Part shown: positions 1-7,028 of the stretch, one piece after another
Layout: the number at the start of each line of letters is the position of its first letter
How positions within the stretch are numbered: position 1 is the stretch's first letter
Source of the DNA: Actinomycetes bacterium
GTDB lineage: Bacteria; Actinomycetota; Actinomycetes; Propionibacteriales; Propionibacteriaceae
NCBI GenBank assembly: GCA_023392635.1
Contig: JAEVYS010000096.1
Coordinates: 1-18,772 of the forward strand
Direction: 5' to 3'
DNA length: 18,772 nt
Program-made: the position numbers and the translations under genes
Notes under the pieces: model-generated
What the model was told of the DNA's origin: nothing
What the model saw: only the letters and a program-made list of their open reading frames with translations
Databases searched by the model: none

Positions 1-1241
1 CCGCAGGGCTCGCCGCCGACGCGCTGCGCGACGCGGCCGCCGCCGCCGCGCGGGCGACCGCGAAGAAGGGCGGCCGGATCGGCATCGACGTGCCCGCGCT
101 GGGCGTCGACGCCCGAACGGCGGGCCAGGTGCTCACCGAGGGCGCGCTGCTGGCGCGTTACCGCTACTCGGTGCTGAAGGCCGAGCCGAAGGACGTGCCG
201 CTGGAACTGCTCCAGCTCCGGGTGGCCGGCGCCGACACCGGCGAGCTGAAGCGTGGCGCGTCGGTGGCCAGGGTCACCGTGCGGGCGACAGTGGTGGCGC
301 GTGACCTCGCGAACACCCCGCCCGGTCACCTGACCGCCACCGACCTTGCCGCCGTCGCCGCGGAGCTGGGCGCTGAGTTCGGCTTCGAGGTGGAGTCCTA
401 CGACAAGGCCGCGCTGATCGACATGGGCTGCGGCGGGATCCTGGGCGTCAACGCCGGCAGCGAGGAGGAGCCCCGGCTGATCGTCCTCACCTACACCCCG
501 CAGGCGGACGTGGCCGGCCACCTCGGGCTGGTCGGCAAGGGCATCATGTACGACTCGGGCGGGATCAGCCTCAAGCCGTCCGACCCCATGCACCTTCTGA
601 TGAAGATGGACATGGGCGGGGCCGCCGCCGTGCTGGGGGCGTTCACCGCGCTGCGCGACCTGGGCGTCGCTGCGGCCGTCTCGGGCTGGTTGTGCTGCAC
701 CGACAACATGCCGTCCGGCTCGGCGTACAAGCTCGGCGACGTGCTGACCTGCCGCAACGGCAAGACCGTCGAGGTGAAGAACACCGACGCCGAGGGGCGC
801 ATCGCGATGATGGACGGCCTGGCGCTGGCCGTGGAGGCGGGGGTGGACGCGATCGTCGACATCGCCACGCTCACCGGTGCGGCGCTGATGGCGCTCGGCA
901 AGTCACGGGCAGCGGTTCTCGGCAACGACCAGGCCATGGTCGACCGGGTGCTCACCGCGTCCATCGCGACCGACGAGCCGACCTGGCAGCTGCCGCTGGA
1001 GAAGAAGTACCGCACGCAGCTCGACTCCGAGATCGCCGACATCTCGAACCTGGGCGGGCCGCACGCGGGTGCGACCACGGCGGCCCTCTTCCTGAACGAG
1101 TTCGTGGCGGGCACGCCCTGGGCCCACATCGACATCGCCGGCACCATGTCCAGCGATGCCGACGATTCGTGGCGCTCGGCCGGGGCGACCGGCTTCGGTG
1201 CGCGGCTGCTGGCGAACCTGGCGAGCAACTATTCCGCCTGA
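1..1241 (+). CDS. pepA: Leucyl aminopeptidase (M17 family), 5'-truncated
   Basis: Cytosolic two-metal aminopeptidase that removes N-terminal residues during peptide turnover. The frame (codons starting at base 3) is open to the window edge, and the translation before the first ATG/GTG still looks like the M17 N-terminal domain, so the true start lies upstream. All hallmark residues are visible: the GKG lysine (537-539), Asp of YDSGG (552-554), catalytic Lys of SLKP (573-575), Asp of KMDMGG (609-611), and the family signature NTDAEGR (780-800), which supplies an Asp, a Glu and the catalytic Arg. The DIATLTGAAL block follows, as expected. The C-terminus is complete and stops at TGA 1239-1241. 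The last codons lie inside the first copy of a 59-bp direct repeat. The signature reads NTDAEGRI where many family members have NTDAEGRL, a conservative change. The family call is very secure; the physiological substrate is not known. Confidence 0.95.
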   Translation, partial: AGLAADALRDAAAAAARATAKKGGRIGIDVPALGVDARTAGQVLTEGALLARYRYSVLKAEPKDVPLELLQLRVAGADTGELKRGASVARVTVRATVVARDLANTPPGHLTATDLAAVAAELGAEFGFEVESYDKAALIDMGCGGILGVNAGSEEEPRLIVLTYTPQADVAGHLGLVGKGIMYDSGGISLKPSDPMHLLMKMDMGGAAAVLGAFTALRDLGVAAAVSGWLCCTDNMPSGSAYKLGDVLTCRNGKTVEVKNTDAEGRIAMMDGLALAVEAGVDAIVDIATLTGAALMALGKSRAAVLGNDQAMVDRVLTASIATDEPTWQLPLEKKYRTQLDSEIADISNLGGPHAGATTAALFLNEFVAGTPWAHIDIAGTMSSDADDSWRSAGATGFGARLLANLASNYSA

Positions 1242-1273
1242 CGCAAGAGGAACCGTCCCCGATGCGTCGCAGA
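1215..1273 (+). repeat. 59-bp direct repeat, copy 1 (pepA 3' end)
   Basis: This segment begins AACCTGGCGAGC and ends GATGCGTCGCAGA. It is identical over 59 bases to 1280-1338, with only the six bases CTGCCC between the copies. It covers the last eight sense codons and the stop of pepA plus 32 bases beyond. Within it, GACGCA (1240-1245) and TGCGTC (1263-1268) form a 6-bp inverted repeat with a 17-base loop, a weak hairpin right after the stop codon. There is no T-tract, so terminator function is uncertain. Confidence 0.97.
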
Positions 1274-1279
1274 CTGCCC

Positions 1280-1338
1280 AACCTGGCGAGCAACTATTCC
1301 GCCTGACGCAAGAGGAACCGTCCCCGATGCGTCGCAGA
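1280..1338 (+). repeat. 59-bp direct repeat, copy 2 (non-coding duplicate of pepA end)
   Basis: Exact copy of 1215-1273. It repeats the pepA C-terminal codons, the stop and the following hairpin outside the gene, immediately before the arsR-type promoter region. The hairpin arms recur at 1305-1310 and 1328-1333. The perfect identity suggests a recent duplication or active homogenisation. Confidence 0.97.
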
Positions 1339-1349
1339 GTTGCGTATTG

Positions 1350-1361
1350 GCTTATATAAGC
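1350..1361. promoter_or_regulatory. 12-bp palindrome, candidate ArsR operator and -10 region
   Basis: GCTTATATAAGC is a perfect 12-bp palindrome and one of the few AT-rich spots here. It ends 21 bases before the GTG start of the ArsR-family gene. TATAAG or TATATA within it could serve as a -10 element, so repressor binding would cover the promoter. This is the usual autorepression layout for ArsR proteins. The function is inferred from position and symmetry only. Confidence 0.5.
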
Positions 1362-1382
1362 TGGAGCGCAAGCATTGGGCTT

Positions 1383-1739
1383 GTGCACGCGCTGGACATC
1401 CTGGGGGACCCGGTCAGGCGCCGGATCCTGGAGCTGCTGGCCGACGGCGAAGTGACCGCCGGCGGGCTCGGCGCGGTCGTCCAGGCCGAGTTCGGGATCT
1501 CGCAGCCGGCGGTCTCCCAGCATCTGCGGGTGCTGCGCGAGTCCGGCTTCGCGACCGTCCGGGCGGACGGGGTCCGGCGGCTCTACGCCGTCGCGCCCGC
1601 GTCCCTGGCCCAGGCGGACGCGTGGTTCGACCGGTTCCGCCGGTTCTGGGAGCCGCCCCTGGCAGCGCTGGGCACGGAACTGGCACGCGGACGGCGGGAG
1701 AGCCGCCGTGTCGCGAACCCCGACGACGAGGAGCGATGA
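1383..1739 (+). CDS. ArsR-family winged-helix repressor
   Basis: A 118-aa DNA-binding regulator, probably an autorepressor controlling itself and the SRPBCC gene behind it. It has the compact ArsR winged helix: an N-terminal HALDILGDPVRRRILELL helix, the recognition region FGISQPAVSQHLRVLRESG, then a basic wing ending in RRLYAV. No metal-binding CVC motif is present, so it is not a classical arsenic/cadmium sensor; it belongs to the ArsR type that accompanies AHSA1 proteins. I chose GTG 1383 because homologues typically begin at this point. An earlier in-frame TTG at 1347 overlaps the palindrome and is unlikely. A GGAG at 1363-1366 is too far from GTG (16 bases) but well spaced from an in-frame ATT at 1374, so the exact start is uncertain. 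The stop lies one base before the next ATG. Confidence 0.88.
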   Translation: MHALDILGDPVRRRILELLADGEVTAGGLGAVVQAEFGISQPAVSQHLRVLRESGFATVRADGVRRLYAVAPASLAQADAWFDRFRRFWEPPLAALGTELARGRRESRRVANPDDEER

Positions 1740-1740
1740 C

Positions 1741-2415
1741 ATGGTTGATGTGGACACCCAGATCGGCGCGGTGCAGCGGGACCTGCGGACCGCCGGGGAC
1801 GGGCCGGCCGCCGTCCGCACGCAGCGCCTGAGCCAGGAGTACCGTGCGACCCTCGCCGACGTGTGGGACGCGGTGACCGTGCCGGACCGGATCCGGCGGT
1901 GGTTCCTCCCGGTCACGGGCGACCTGCGGGTCGGCGGGCGCTACCAGCTCGAGGGCAATGCCGGCGGGCAGATCCTCGAGTGCGTGCCACCAGCGGGTGA
2001 CTCGGCGTCGTACCGGCTCACCTGGGCCTACGGTGACGCACCCGACACCTGGGTGACGTTGCGGCTCACCGCCCTCGCTCCCGAGCACACCCGGCTGGAC
2101 CTCGAGCATGTCGCGCGGGTGGCCGACGTGCCGGAGGACCTCTGGCGACAGTACGGCCCGTCGGCGACGGGGATCGGCTGGGACTCGATCCTGCTCGGGC
2201 TCGCGCTGTACGTCGGTGGCGCGCAGGACGGCGTCACGCCGGAGGAGGCCGCGGCCTGGATGGCGAGCGAGGAGGGGGTGCGGTTCAGCCGGGCCTCCGC
2301 CGACGCCTGGGCGGCAGCGCATGTCGCCGACGGCGCAGACACCGACGACGCGGTTCGTGCCGCGGCGGCGACCGTCGCCCTCTACACCCAGCCTCCGGCG
2401 CCCCCGTCCGACTGA
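1741..2415 (+). CDS. SRPBCC / AHSA1-domain protein
   Basis: A 224-aa protein of the START-like SRPBCC superfamily (AHSA1 type), which folds into a helix-grip cavity for small hydrophobic ligands. The domain covers about residues 20-160. It starts with RLSQEYRATLADVWDAVT, continues through the typical IRRWFLPVTGDLRVGGRY block (the common W-F-x-P ... G-G-x-Y pattern) and ends with a GWDSILLGLALYVGG helix. ATG 1741 is chosen over an upstream in-frame GTG at 1708 because GAGGAG (1728-1733) sits 7 bases before it and it follows the arsR stop by one base, so the two genes form one operon. Such ArsR-AHSA1 pairs are common in actinomycetes, but the ligand is generally unknown and I cannot name it. 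The residues after about 170 look like a variable tail. Confidence 0.88.
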   Translation: MVDVDTQIGAVQRDLRTAGDGPAAVRTQRLSQEYRATLADVWDAVTVPDRIRRWFLPVTGDLRVGGRYQLEGNAGGQILECVPPAGDSASYRLTWAYGDAPDTWVTLRLTALAPEHTRLDLEHVARVADVPEDLWRQYGPSATGIGWDSILLGLALYVGGAQDGVTPEEAAAWMASEEGVRFSRASADAWAAAHVADGADTDDAVRAAAATVALYTQPPAPPSD

Positions 2416-2431
2416 CCCGGGCGTCGGGCGG
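2404..2431. terminator. Hairpin between convergent genes, possible bidirectional terminator
   Basis: CCGTCCGAC (2404-2412) pairs with GTCGGGCGG (2423-2431) as a 9-bp stem with one G-U pair and a 10-base loop. It spans the stop codon of the SRPBCC gene and abuts the stop codon of the convergent MFS gene (2432-2434). No T-run follows on either strand, so this would be a GC-only, U-less structure. Its position between two converging stops is the main support. Confidence 0.4.
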
Positions 2432-3703
2432 TCAGGCCGGCTCGGGTTCGGGGCCGATGAGCGTCGGGGACGGGCTCGACGTCGACCGGGCGAGGGTGAT
2501 CGCCGCCAGGGCCACCAGGACGACACCCAGCCAGTACGGAGCGCCGTGGTTGAGGCCGTACAGCCAGCCGGCGAGCAGGGGAGCGGTCATCTGCACGGCT
2601 GAGCCCAGCGAGGACACCCCGCCGGCGAGCCAGCCCTGCTCGTCCGCCCGCACCGAGGACGACATCAACCCGTCGAGTGCGGCCTGCATCCCACCCTGAC
2701 CGGCGGCGAACACCAGGCTGGCGGTCGCGAGCACCCAGGAGAGCGGGACGAACGTCGCCACGAGGGCCAGGCCCAGGCAGCCGACCAGCTGGCCGAGCAT
2801 CCCTCCGATGACGACGCCACGCTCGCCGTAGCGCTTCACGAGGATGCCCAGCAGGACTCCCTGGATGACGATGTCGACGATGCCCACGCCGGACAGCAGC
2901 AGCCCGACCTCGGTCGGCCCCCAGCCGATGGCGTCGAGGGCGAGCACGCTGACGTTGTTCACGAAGAAGGCGAACGGGATGCTGATCAGGGTGAAGCCGA
3001 TCAGCAGCGCGCGCAGCTCGGTACGGCGGAAGGCCGCCGAGATGACCCTGAGCGGGTGCAGTTCGGCAAGGTCCAGCCGAGTGGCCCGGTTCGCCGGCGA
3101 CAGGCTCTCCGGCAGCACGATCGCCGACAGCAGGCCGATCAGGACGGCGATGCCGGCCGTGGCGAAGACGGGTGCCGACAGGCTGAACGTGGCCAGGAAG
3201 GCGCCGATGGCCGGGCCGACCATGGTCCCGATCCCGCCGAGGGCCCCCAGCAGGCCGTAGCGCTTGGCACGGTCCTGCGGCGGCGTGATGTCGGCGAGGT
3301 AGGCGAACATGACCGGCATGTCGCCGGCGGTGAGGCCGTCGATGATGCGCGAGACCAGCAGCACCCAGACCGCGCCGCCGATGCCGAACAGCACGTACCC
3401 GACGGCCGAACCGAGGACGCTGATCACGAGGATCGGCTTGCGTCCGAAGCGGTCGGAGAAGGATCCCAGGAACGGGGCGGCGAGGAACGCGCACAGCGCG
3501 TACACCGACTCGAGGATGCCCACCCACAGCGCGAGCGACGTCTCGGGCACGTACTCGCGGAGGATGAAGGGCATCACCGGGAAGACGATGGTCATGCCGA
3601 TCGTGGTGAGGAACGTGATGGCGATCAGCAGGGGCCAGGCGAGCCTGCTCGCCGTGGCACCGGAGGAGGCGGGCGGGGGCTGCGTCGCTTCGGGGGACGT
3701 CAT
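2432..3703 (-). CDS. MFS transporter, DHA1 drug-efflux type
   Basis: A 423-aa inner-membrane transporter with about 12 hydrophobic segments, likely a proton-coupled exporter of a drug or metabolite. The cytoplasmic loop between helices 2 and 3 carries the MFS motif A, GSFSDRFGRK (residues 80-89). The length and the N-terminal TTIGMTIVFPVMPF segment fit the TetA-like DHA1 group. The start is ATG at 3703-3701, overlapping the PadR stop (ATGA, 4 bases). A GAGGAGG stretch inside the end of padR provides the ribosome site, so translation is coupled. A longer open frame to 3883 is not used because it runs through padR. PadR-controlled MFS exporters are a common efflux pairing, and the PadR partner probably responds to the exported compound. 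The substrate cannot be predicted. Confidence 0.9.
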   Translation of the reverse strand: MTSPEATQPPPASSGATASRLAWPLLIAITFLTTIGMTIVFPVMPFILREYVPETSLALWVGILESVYALCAFLAAPFLGSFSDRFGRKPILVISVLGSAVGYVLFGIGGAVWVLLVSRIIDGLTAGDMPVMFAYLADITPPQDRAKRYGLLGALGGIGTMVGPAIGAFLATFSLSAPVFATAGIAVLIGLLSAIVLPESLSPANRATRLDLAELHPLRVISAAFRRTELRALLIGFTLISIPFAFFVNNVSVLALDAIGWGPTEVGLLLSGVGIVDIVIQGVLLGILVKRYGERGVVIGGMLGQLVGCLGLALVATFVPLSWVLATASLVFAAGQGGMQAALDGLMSSSVRADEQGWLAGGVSSLGSAVQMTAPLLAGWLYGLNHGAPYWLGVVLVALAAITLARSTSSPSPTLIGPEPEPA

Positions 3704-4224
3704 GCCTCCTCCTCGGCGAGCAGGAGGTACAGGGACTTCCGGGCTGCGCCGACGATCGACGCGGCCCGCTCGGCCTGCCTGTCGGTGCCGGCCGATTCCA
3801 CCTGGGCGATCGCGCTCAGCAGCGACTCGGTGGCCCGGCGCAACGTCATGCGCGGGCCCTCCGCGTCCGCCCAGTGCTGCCACGGCTCCCGCTCGCCCGC
3901 CCCGGGGGCGGAGCGCCGGCCCAGGTCGGTGATGCTGAACACCCGCTTCGATCCCTCGGTGCGGCTGCGGATGAGGCCCTGCTCCTGCAGTTGGCGCAGC
4001 GTGGGGTAGATGCTGCCCGCCCCGGGACGCCAGACGCCGCCGCTACGCTCGGCGAGCTCCTGGATGATCTGGTAGCCGTGCATGTCGGACTCGGACAGCA
4101 GTGCGAGCACCGCCGCCTGCACGTCCCCGCGCCGGACGCGGTGGGGCCCGCGCCGGTCGCGGCCGAAGCCGCCGGTGAAGCCGCCGCGTCCGCGGCCGAA
4201 CGGCGGAGGAGTGAACTCGGACAT
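3700..4224 (-). CDS. PadR-family transcriptional regulator
   Basis: A 174-aa repressor, first gene of the padR-MFS operon. After a glycine/arginine-rich N-terminal tail (about residues 1-30), a PadR winged helix occupies about residues 33-110: VLALLSESDMHGYQIIQEL, then the invariant GSIYPTLRQLQEQGLI recognition segment and a wing ending in FSITDLGRR. The C-terminal helices (about 120-174) would form the dimer interface. The start is ATG 4224-4222, preceded on the minus strand by AAAGAAGAA as a purine-rich ribosome site. The region just upstream is dense in palindromes, which fits autoregulation. The long in-frame upstream extension to 4533 is rejected because it runs into the divergent gene. 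The family is certain and the inducer unknown. Confidence 0.92.
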   Translation of the reverse strand: MSEFTPPPFGRGRGGFTGGFGRDRRGPHRVRRGDVQAAVLALLSESDMHGYQIIQELAERSGGVWRPGAGSIYPTLRQLQEQGLIRSRTEGSKRVFSITDLGRRSAPGAGEREPWQHWADAEGPRMTLRRATESLLSAIAQVESAGTDRQAERAASIVGAARKSLYLLLAEEEA

Positions 4225-4371
4225 ATCGTTCTTCTTTCGGGTATCGATATGCATCACGATATATCGGTAAGTATCGCCTGTCCATCCTTCCGACGCGGAG
4301 GGACGGACCGCGGCTCGCGAGCGCCGGCGCGGACGGATAGCCTTCTGGTGGCGACTACTCCAGGAGTGCAC
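4225..4371. promoter_or_regulatory. Divergent promoter region padR / kinase-phosphorylase with PadR-like operator
   Basis: This 147-bp region separates padR (left) from the fusion gene (right). Near padR it contains the perfect palindromes TATCGATA (4242-4249) and CGATATATCG (4257-4266), centres 16 bases apart, plus another TATCG at 4272-4276. These AT-rich repeats of TATCG/CGATA resemble the dyad sites PadR proteins use and would cover the padR promoter. On the right, TAGCCT (4338-4343) could be a -10 element for the fusion gene, and AGGAG (4362-4366) is its ribosome site. Whether PadR also controls the right-hand gene is unknown. Confidence 0.55.
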
Positions 4372-6969
4372 ATGGCCGTGAACTTTCCTGACGTGACGGA
4401 CCTGGCGAGCGTTCCCACCGGTGACATGCCCGGTGACAAGGTGCAGATCGGCCCGGCCCATGTCGACAAGGCCCGCGTGATCTTCCCCGCACTGATGCGC
4501 CTGCTCGAGCCCCTGCTGGCCGCGCCCCCGCACCGGGCGGTGGTGTCGGTGTGCGGCGGGTCAGGAGTAGGGAAGTCCGAGACCGGGTCGCTGCTGGCGT
4601 ACGGGCTGAACGCCTCCGGCATCGGCGCGTACGTCCTCTCCGGCGACAACTACCCGCGGCGGGTGCCCTCGGCGAACGACGCCGAGCGGCTGCGCACCTT
4701 CCGCGTGGGCGGCGTGCGAGGACTGGTGACGAGGCGTGCCTACACCGCGCAGGTGCGGACCGGACTCGCGGCACTGCAGGCGTCGGACCGCGACGCCGAC
4801 CCCGCGGAGGTGGCGGCCCACCCGTGGCTGGCCACGTACCAGCGCGCGGGTCGCGCGGCGCTCGCCGGCTACCTGGGGACGCCGAACGAGACCGACTTCG
4901 ACGAGGTCAGCGCGATCCTCGAGGCGTTCCACGCGGGCGCGGACGAACTGCTGCTCAAGCGCATGGGGCGCACGCCGGAGGAGCTCTGGTACGACGCGGT
5001 GGACGTCCGCGGCGTCCAGGTGATCGTCGTCGAGTGGACCCACGGCAACTCCGAGTACCTGCGTGGGGTCGACGTCCCGATCCTGCTGAACAGCACGCCG
5101 GAGGAGACCCTCGCGCACCGTCGGGCCCGCAGCCGCGACGGAGCGGTCGACAGCCCGTTCACCACCACCGTTCTGGAACTCGAGCAGGCGAAGCTGCACG
5201 CGCAGGCGCCTCGCGCAGCGATCATCGTGTCGAAGTCGGGGCAGCTGCTCGACTACGACGCCTACCGGAGGTCGATGGGTGCTGACCTGCCGGGCGCCGG
5301 GACCATGCTCAACGTCTATCCCGACAGCATCGGTGGCACCCTTGCCGACCTGGTCGCGTTCCTGCGCCGTCCCGAACTGGCGGACGCGTTCAGCTCCGCC
5401 TACCTGCTGCCCAGCATCTTCAACACCGACCTCGACCGCGGCTTCTCCGTCATCGACTACAACCTGTCCGAACAGTTCGCGACCAGGGGTGACCTCGAGG
5501 CGCTGGACGAGGAGGGCATCGACTTCGCGTTCGACTTCATCCTCAACCACGCCTCGGTGCTGAGCCCCCAGTTCCAGGACATCCTCACCCGCGGCGAACG
5601 CTCGCCGTACAAGGACTTCTTCATCGACTGGAACGCGTTCTGGGCGGGCCACGGCGACCTCACCGCCGAGGGCTACGTCCAGCCCCATCCTGAGCTGATC
5701 AAGGACATGTTCTTCCGCAAGCCGGGCCTGCCGATCCTCATGGTGCGCCTGCCGGACGGCACCGAGAAGCCGTACTGGAACACCTTCTACCAGGAGGTGC
5801 GCTACACCGCCCCGGACACCCAGGAGCTGATGCGTGCCACCGGCCTGCAGTACGGACGCGCCGAGGCCCTGGCCGGACGGGTGGCCGCGGCACTCACCTC
5901 CGGTGGGAAACCGGCGGACGCGGACTTCGCCGGCTACGAGGCCGTGCGGGATGCCGTCGTCGACCTCGTCGAGTCGAGGCGGACCTACCTCGGCCAGATG
6001 GACCTGAACATCAAGAGCCCGCTGGTGTGGGAGTTCTACGCCGACGTCCTCGACCGGCTGGCCGCCTACGGCGCCCGGATCGTGCGGCTGGACGCCTTCG
6101 CCTACGCGCCGAAGGAGCCCGGCCTGAAGAACTTCCTGAACGACCCGGGCACCTGGGACCTGCTGGCGAAGGTGAAGGAGCTGGCCGACCGGCGTGACCT
6201 GCTCCTGCTGCCGGAGATCCACTCGACCTACGCCGAGGGCATCCACGAGCTGATCGCGTCCAAGGGCTTCCTGACCTACGACTTCTTCCTGCCCGGGCTG
6301 CTCATCGATGCGCTCGACCGGCGCGACGCGTCCACCCTGAAGCGCTGGATCGGCGAGCTCGTGGAGAAGAAGATCCGTACCGTCAACATGCTCGGCTGCC
6401 ACGACGGCATCCCCCTGCTCGACCTGAAGGGCCTCCTCGACGAGGGACGCATCCAGGGCCTGATCGACACGATCGTCGGCCGCGGCGGCTACGTGAAGGA
6501 CCTCCACGGCGCGAAGAACATGTACTACCAGGTGAACGCGACGTACTTCAGCGCCCTCGGCGAGAGCGAAGCCCGCCTGCTGCTGGCCCGGGCCATCCAG
6601 CTGTTCATGCCGGGCAAGCCGCAGGTCTGGTACCTCGACCTGTTCGCCGGGAAGAACGACCATGCCGCGGTCGAGAGGGCCGGCTCGGGCGGCCACAAGG
6701 AGATCAACCGCACCAACCTCAGCCTCGAGCAGGTCGTGGACGGCCTGGACCGCCCGGTCGTGCAACGCCAGCTCCAGCTGCTCCGGTTCCGCAACACGTT
6801 CGAGGCCTTCGGCTTCGACGCGACCTGCGAGGTGGCCGACACCGGGGCCGACCGGCTGACGATCACCTGGCGCAAGGGCGAGCACTGCACCACGCTCGAC
6901 GCCGACCTGGCGGGGGAGTCGTTCACGATCAGCGCCACCGGCCCCGGCGGGGCCACCCGGATGGTCTGA
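4372..6969 (+). CDS. Fusion: P-loop kinase (uridine-kinase-like) + GH13_18 sucrose-phosphorylase-like domain
   Basis: An 865-aa soluble protein with two apparent enzymes. Residues about 55-300 are a P-loop kinase: Walker A GGSGVGKS (62-69), a uridine-kinase-like SGDNYPRR (90-97), VIVVEWTHGNSEYLRGVD (about 217-234), and a lid-like RRARSRD (250-256). Residues about 312-865 match GH13_18 phosphorylases. They have NHAS (392-395), RLDAFAYA with predicted nucleophile D574, LLPEIH with predicted acid/base E615, HDGI with D678, and the YQVN, AGKND and INR blocks seen in sucrose phosphorylases. The catalytic set is intact and the domain is about 550 aa, so it is complete. Family members split sucrose or related glucosides with phosphate to give glucose 1-phosphate. 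About 60 residues (roughly 480-540) appear inserted relative to typical sucrose phosphorylases. The start ATG 4372 has AGGAG 5 bases upstream. The kinase substrate and the aglycone are not identifiable. Confidence 0.85.
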   Translation: MAVNFPDVTDLASVPTGDMPGDKVQIGPAHVDKARVIFPALMRLLEPLLAAPPHRAVVSVCGGSGVGKSETGSLLAYGLNASGIGAYVLSGDNYPRRVPSANDAERLRTFRVGGVRGLVTRRAYTAQVRTGLAALQASDRDADPAEVAAHPWLATYQRAGRAALAGYLGTPNETDFDEVSAILEAFHAGADELLLKRMGRTPEELWYDAVDVRGVQVIVVEWTHGNSEYLRGVDVPILLNSTPEETLAHRRARSRDGAVDSPFTTTVLELEQAKLHAQAPRAAIIVSKSGQLLDYDAYRRSMGADLPGAGTMLNVYPDSIGGTLADLVAFLRRPELADAFSSAYLLPSIFNTDLDRGFSVIDYNLSEQFATRGDLEALDEEGIDFAFDFILNHASVLSPQFQDILTRGERSPYKDFFIDWNAFWAGHGDLTAEGYVQPHPELIKDMFFRKPGLPILMVRLPDGTEKPYWNTFYQEVRYTAPDTQELMRATGLQYGRAEALAGRVAAALTSGGKPADADFAGYEAVRDAVVDLVESRRTYLGQMDLNIKSPLVWEFYADVLDRLAAYGARIVRLDAFAYAPKEPGLKNFLNDPGTWDLLAKVKELADRRDLLLLPEIHSTYAEGIHELIASKGFLTYDFFLPGLLIDALDRRDASTLKRWIGELVEKKIRTVNMLGCHDGIPLLDLKGLLDEGRIQGLIDTIVGRGGYVKDLHGAKNMYYQVNATYFSALGESEARLLLARAIQLFMPGKPQVWYLDLFAGKNDHAAVERAGSGGHKEINRTNLSLEQVVDGLDRPVVQRQLQLLRFRNTFEAFGFDATCEVADTGADRLTITWRKGEHCTTLDADLAGESFTISATGPGGATRMV

Positions 6970-6984
6970 CCGTCCGGTTCGCTC

Positions 6985-7001
6985 CCGTCGTGCCACGACG
7001 G
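6985..7001. terminator. Small perfect hairpin after the fusion gene, weak terminator candidate
   Basis: CCGTCGT (6985-6991) and ACGACGG (6995-7001) form a perfect 7-bp stem with a 3-base loop, 16 bases after the stop of the fusion gene. No T-tract follows. It may end that transcript, separating it from the mog gene that starts 28 bases later. Confidence 0.4.
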
Positions 7002-7016
7002 AACCCGGGACTCGTC

Positions 7017-7022
7017 TAGCCT
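7017..7022 (+). promoter_or_regulatory. -10 element for a leaderless mog transcript
   Basis: TAGCCT matches the actinobacterial -10 pattern TANNNT and ends 6 bases before ATG 7029. This would place transcription start at or next to the A of the start codon. No Shine-Dalgarno sequence lies in front of the gene, as expected for a leaderless mRNA. No convincing -35 box is visible. Confidence 0.45.
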
Positions 7023-7028
7023 GCGCAC

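Noticed and set aside
3874..4371. Upstream in-frame extension of the fusion protein
   Set aside because: It would overlap padR and its operator on the other strand, whereas ATG 4372 has AGGAG at correct spacing and matches the start of the conserved sequence.
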